Shown here one piece after another: positions 60,477 to 64,000 of a stretch of 64,000 nt of DNA (positions within the stretch are counted from its first letter, which is position 1; each line of letters begins with the position of its first letter). This DNA is from Flavobacterium geliluteum (GTDB lineage Bacteria > Bacteroidota > Bacteroidia > Flavobacteriales > Flavobacteriaceae): positions 1 to 64,000 of the forward strand of contig NZ_JAGFBV010000012.1 in assembly GCF_017948595.1 (NCBI RefSeq). The letters run 5' to 3'. The position numbers and the translations under genes were made by a program. A model generated the notes under the pieces. The model had not been told where the DNA came from. It ran no database searches and saw nothing but the letters and a program-made list of their open reading frames with translations.

Positions 60477-61862
60477 TTAAGTATTTGAAACTGAATTAGT
60501 GATTAATTTTTTGGTTAAGTAATGAAAGCGAATATACAAAAACAGGGCAGCTGAAGTAAGACCTGCTAAAAGACCAATCCATACTCCTTCTGCTTTCCAG
60601 GGAGTGTATTCTGCAAGATAATAGGAGATAGGAAAACCAATTACCCAATATGCTACAAAGGTAATGTACATGGGGATTTTCACATCCTGCAATCCGCGTA
60701 AAGCACCTAAAACGACTACTTGTATCCCATCAGAAATTTGAAAAACAGCTGCAATCAAAAGCAATTTTGATGCGATAGCGATTACTTCTGTATTGTCTGA
60801 AAGCTGAAACGTATTTTCCATATTCAGAAAAAGATACGGCAAAACGGTATGAAAAGCAATAAACAAAATGGCAAAGATTACTTCTATAAAAATAGCCAGT
60901 AAAAAGATAGAACGCGCCACCACAACCAGTGTTTTATAATCCATAAGACCTCTTTGATTGCTCACACGAATCATCGAAACAACGCTCAACCCCATAGCAA
61001 CCATAAAAGTCATCGAGGACACGCTTAGCGCAATTTGGTTGGCGGCCTGACTCGTTTTACCAATGTTTCCGCAAAGCCAAATTGAGGCTGTAAAAAGCAC
61101 GACTTCAAAAAGCATTTGCATGGCAGAAGGCAAGCCCAGATTTACTATTTTTTTTATGGCTTCTTTTTTGATTTCTTCAAAACTAAAACCTTCAAAATAT
61201 TTTTTTAATTGTTCTCTGCGCGACAAAATAATGTGCATAAAAAGCACCATCATAATTCTCGAAATTACCGTTCCCAGTGCAGCACCCACAATGCCCATCT
61301 TAGGAAAAATCCAAACACCGTAAATCAGCATATAATTAATAAAAACATGAATAATATTGGCCATGATAATCGCATACATCGAATACTTTGTCATCGAGAG
61401 TCCGTCTGCAAATTGTTTGTAACCCTGATACATAATAAGAGGCACGAGTGAAAAAGCAACCCAGGCCAAATAAGGTTTTGCCAGAACAATGACATCTGCG
61501 GGTTGATGCAGCAGTTCCATCAACGGCATGGCCAAAACGATCAATCCGAAAAGCATAACTCCTAAAATAGTACACAAAAATAATCCGTGGTGAAAGGCAG
61601 AACGTATTTTAGATTCGTTTTTCTCAGCATCTGCTTCGGCTACAATGGGTGTAATTGCCGTAGAAAATCCGATCCCTAAAGACAAGGCGACGAAAATCAT
61701 ACTATTTCCCAGCGAAACAGCCGCTAGTTCGGTACTTCCCAACTTTCCTACCATTACATTATCTACAATCCCTATTAAGGTATGTCCAACCATTCCGAGA
61801 ATTATAGGATATGCCAATCTTAAATTATAACCAAACTCCTTTGTATACTGAGCTAAATTCAC
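60477..61862 (-). CDS. MATE-family efflux transporter
   Basis: 461 residues, twelve helices in two MatE halves: LGMVGHTLIGIVDNVMVGKLGSTELAAVSLGNSMIFVALSLGIGFSTAITPIVAEADAE in the first, LPSAMQMLFEVVLFTASIWLCGNIGKTSQAANQIALSVSSMTFMVAMGLSVVSMIRVSNQRG in the second. It exports cationic drugs or metabolites in exchange for Na+ or H+. First gene of the minus-strand unit with the acidic protein and the LTA-synthase-like protein. Confidence 0.94.
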   Translation of the reverse strand: MNLAQYTKEFGYNLRLAYPIILGMVGHTLIGIVDNVMVGKLGSTELAAVSLGNSMIFVALSLGIGFSTAITPIVAEADAEKNESKIRSAFHHGLFLCTILGVMLFGLIVLAMPLMELLHQPADVIVLAKPYLAWVAFSLVPLIMYQGYKQFADGLSMTKYSMYAIIMANIIHVFINYMLIYGVWIFPKMGIVGAALGTVISRIMMVLFMHIILSRREQLKKYFEGFSFEEIKKEAIKKIVNLGLPSAMQMLFEVVLFTASIWLCGNIGKTSQAANQIALSVSSMTFMVAMGLSVVSMIRVSNQRGLMDYKTLVVVARSIFLLAIFIEVIFAILFIAFHTVLPYLFLNMENTFQLSDNTEVIAIASKLLLIAAVFQISDGIQVVVLGALRGLQDVKIPMYITFVAYWVIGFPISYYLAEYTPWKAEGVWIGLLAGLTSAALFLYIRFHYLTKKLITNSVSNT

Positions 61863-62053
61863 TTTTATCTACTTTTTTTGTCGGCAAAGATACTTAGAAG
61901 GTTTTAATTCTTTTAAATTATTCAAATTATAAGCAAATATTAAGAAGAGTAGCATGCGAGCCACTATTATATAACAATTTCAGAAAATTGTATAACAAAC
62001 TCCAAATGCCTTGGGAGTACTTTTACACTATAATATTTAAAAATTACACGCAC

Positions 62054-62569
62054 ATGAAAAAATTAAAAAACATTAGAATTTTATTCTTCGCCGCTTTTAC
62101 ATTAGGATTTATAACTATAGCTTCTGCCCAGGACACTGGAGAATCTGTTAACTACGATCAGAAATTTAAATTAGGATTTGGATTAAATGGAGGATTACCA
62201 ACCGATAACGCCTACGATTGGGCATTGGGTGGTGATGTGAGATTGCAATACGATTTGACTAAAAGAGCTTCTGTAACCTTAACAACTGGTTTTACCAATT
62301 TGTTTATGGGAGACAATGTAGCTGATTTAGGTTTTATTCCGGCGAAAGCAGGTTTCAAAGCTTTTGTATGGGAAGATCAATTTTATGTTTTAGGAGAAGT
62401 TGGAGCTGGTTTTGCAGTTACTAACGGATACAACGACACGACCTTTTTATGGGCGCCAGGTATTGGGTATGCTAACAAACATTTTGACATCAGTCTTAGA
62501 TACGAAGATTATCACAAATTTGAAACAAATCAGGTAGCATTGCGTCTGGCGTATGGTTTTGAATTATAA
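62054..62569 (+). CDS. Outer membrane beta-barrel-like protein
   Basis: 171 residues from the ATG at 62054, chosen because it opens a signal peptide (KKLKNIRILFFAAFTLGFITIASAQ); the longer frame adds 22 unlikely residues. The mature protein starts DTGESVNYDQKFKLGFGLNGGLPTDNAYDWALGGDVRLQYDL and ends in LRLAYGFEL, the alternating pattern of an eight-strand barrel. It is OmpX/OmpW-like in size; role unknown. Followed by a strong terminator. Confidence 0.78.
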   Translation: MKKLKNIRILFFAAFTLGFITIASAQDTGESVNYDQKFKLGFGLNGGLPTDNAYDWALGGDVRLQYDLTKRASVTLTTGFTNLFMGDNVADLGFIPAKAGFKAFVWEDQFYVLGEVGAGFAVTNGYNDTTFLWAPGIGYANKHFDISLRYEDYHKFETNQVALRLAYGFEL

Positions 62570-62604
62570 AATATAGGTTATTTTATTGGTTTTTGGTTTT
62601 TGGT

Positions 62605-62641
62605 AAAAACCCGGCAGTTCTGGAATCTGCCGGGTTTTTTT
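62605..62641 (+). terminator. Terminator after the outer membrane protein gene
   Basis: AAAACCCGGCAG pairs perfectly with CTGCCGGGTTTT, then T run: the most GC-rich hairpin in the window. Confidence 0.9.
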
Positions 62642-62674
62642 ATATTCAAAAAAAATTGAAGCTAAACACTATTT

Positions 62675-64000
62675 CTATTTTTTACTTTGTAAATATCTGT
62701 TATCCGTCAAAGTTTTCATGAAGGCAATCAATTGCATTTTTTCTTTATCTGATAAGTTTAATTTTTCCTCCGGTAATGTTTGATTCTCCAATTCCAATCC
62801 TAAACCTAATCCTCCTCCCTCATTATAAAAATCGATCACTTCTTCTAAGGTTTTATAAACTCCATTGTGCATATAAGGAGCCGTAAGCACACTGTTTCTG
62901 ATGGTGGGCGTCTTAAAAGAATACTTATGAATAGCCGCTTGGGTAACAACAAATTTGCCTAAATCGCCGTCGAGTTTTTTATTTTTATCAGGAACTCCTA
63001 AAACCTCACTCTCCGATCTGTCAAAATTGGGTGGAACAGTTCCGTTGGTAAGCGGAATAAAATGGCAAGTCGCACATTTGGCTTTACCTGCAAACAAATT
63101 GAATCCTGCTTTTTCATCTTCGGTAAATGAAATTTTATTTTGCATATAATCATCAAATTTAGAATCATAATCGCTTAACGAACGAATATAAGAAGCCAAA
63201 GCATTTTTTATCGCAAATGCATTGATATCCCCTTTTGGAAATGCTTTTTTGAACTGCTCGACATACTCTTTATTTTTTTGAAGGGCCAAAGCCGATTTTT
63301 CTAGAGATCCATGCATCTCGTTTTCGTTACTGATCACCGCGATTGCCTGATCTTCGAGATAACTTACCCGAGAATCTGCAAAAAACACACGCTGAAAGGC
63401 AATATTTGAAAGTGTAGGCGTATTGCGCTGAATCATCGATTTTCCGTCTAATGCTACCGCCCTTTCTAAGCCATCAGTAAACGCTTTATTGGCATGATGG
63501 CAAGAAGCACACGAACGTGTATTGTTACCTGATAAAATGGGGTCATTGAATAACTTTTTGCCCAAAGCAATTTTCTCTGGTGTGGTTTTATAATCCGGAA
63601 AGCCAGAAAATGCTTCCGGATCAAAAGCATCCTGATCAAATAAAGTCTGTGCCGTCACTTTTAAGCCTCTCTGCTCTTTCATCAGCGGAATTCCCAATTC
63701 AGATTGTGTTTTATAAAGACCTTTACTCAAAGGATTTAAAATTTCTTTGATAAAATACGCGCGATCAAAAGCATTAAAATTAATATTTACTTTTAAATAT
63801 TTTTTGCCTTTTTGGAAGATTTGAAGCACTTGTTTTGCATTCGAAACCGAATTATTTTCCAGATAAACACGGTAATATTTTTCGATAGTTTCTAAAGAAA
63901 CCTGTGCTTCCGGAATTGAATTCAGCACAACTGGCGAATCGAAGCCCGTGATTCCGAGTGTTAGGATGCGGTATACCTCCAATCGCATGGCATCAAAAAC
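62675..64000 (-). CDS. Di-heme cytochrome c peroxidase (MauG/CcpA family), 5' end missing
   Basis: Visible part is 441 residues, open through the right edge: four codons precede the Met at 63988, so that Met is probably internal. Two heme sites are present: RSCASCHHANKAF and AKCATCHFIPL. Between them are RNTPTLSNIAFQRVFFADSRVSYLEDQA and after them FKTPTIRNSVLTAPYMHNGVYKTLEEVIDFYNEGGG, the CCP pattern. It reduces H2O2 in the periplasm or acts in MauG-like oxidation. The N-terminal region (about 110 visible residues before the first heme) is longer than in classical CCPs, so an extra domain is likely. Confidence 0.88.
   Translation of the reverse strand, partial: VFDAMRLEVYRILTLGITGFDSPVVLNSIPEAQVSLETIEKYYRVYLENNSVSNAKQVLQIFQKGKKYLKVNINFNAFDRAYFIKEILNPLSKGLYKTQSELGIPLMKEQRGLKVTAQTLFDQDAFDPEAFSGFPDYKTTPEKIALGKKLFNDPILSGNNTRSCASCHHANKAFTDGLERAVALDGKSMIQRNTPTLSNIAFQRVFFADSRVSYLEDQAIAVISNENEMHGSLEKSALALQKNKEYVEQFKKAFPKGDINAFAIKNALASYIRSLSDYDSKFDDYMQNKISFTEDEKAGFNLFAGKAKCATCHFIPLTNGTVPPNFDRSESEVLGVPDKNKKLDGDLGKFVVTQAAIHKYSFKTPTIRNSVLTAPYMHNGVYKTLEEVIDFYNEGGGLGLGLELENQTLPEEKLNLSDKEKMQLIAFMKTLTDNRYLQSKK

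Noticed and set aside
61988..62053. 22-residue extension of the outer membrane protein
   Set aside because: It would place the clear signal peptide in the interior; the start at 62054 is preferred.

Overview
The window looks like a chromosomal segment of a Flavobacterium-type member of the Bacteroidota. Visible reasons: AT-rich DNA; promoters with the Bacteroidota -7 box TAnnTTTG, several with TTG 19 bases upstream; almost no Shine-Dalgarno sequences; a type IX secretion C-terminal domain; an OmpP1/FadL porin, a TonB-dependent receptor and Bacteroidota-type SecA (about 1110 aa, no C-terminal zinc finger); BshC of bacillithiol synthesis; and many lipoproteins with short TSC/ISC lipoboxes. I see no prophage, CRISPR array, plasmid functions or large island. 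The only mobile element is the 3' part of an ISL3-like transposase gene cut by the left edge.

Layout. 1-0.9 kb: transposase fragment. 0.9-3.3 kb: rpsT, three tRNA-Glu genes and proS. 3.3-9 kb: surface and envelope genes (Gly/Tyr/Trp-rich lipoprotein, FadL-like porin, secreted protein, amidase) with rimO. 9-14.3 kb: porin, DUF1573 protein, a histidine kinase-response regulator pair and an MBL hydrolase. 14.3-22.4 kb: B12-type radical SAM protein, MHS transporter, bshC, ndk, a DciA-like protein and a serine hydrolase. 22.4-30.7 kb (all minus): ftsY, a 50-aa DUF4295 gene, rpmG, rpmB, cinA, a lone Hpt protein, FAH hydrolase, exonuclease, 2-oxoacid dehydrogenase E2 and a glycosyltransferase. 30.9-40.1 kb: two secreted proteins (one with a T9SS sorting domain), ABC-F, FKBP, methyltransferase, LolD/MacB-type ATPase, PduO-type adenosyltransferase and a DUF2795 protein. 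40.2-48 kb: secA, then an apparent metal-uptake operon (small Cys-motif protein, TonB receptor, PepSY reductase-like protein). 48-64 kb: TrmH-like methylase, GNAT, sirtuin, purB, CPA2 antiporter, 1-Cys peroxiredoxin, AEC transporter, an Rrf2 regulator with its reductase, MeaB, LTA-synthase-like protein, MATE pump, outer-membrane protein and a di-heme cytochrome c peroxidase running off the right edge.

The genes are mostly ordinary; the unusual content is between them. (1) An intergenic element occurs five times (5.99, 21.05, 23.66, 25.91 and 51.57 kb). It has a conserved CTTTTG/CAAAAG core stem, a hypervariable but always self-complementary inner arm, and a short outer stem whose bases change in a compensatory way between copies. 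(2) Arrays of an 8-base unit CTYAGNNN occur three times; two fold back on themselves and one runs into the 3' end of a coding sequence. (3) Several other intergenic hairpins are built from repeated short words. (4) Two regulatory circuits can be read directly: a 19-base palindrome shared by an rrf2 gene and the reductase gene beside it, and 11-base tandem repeats upstream of a two-component operon.
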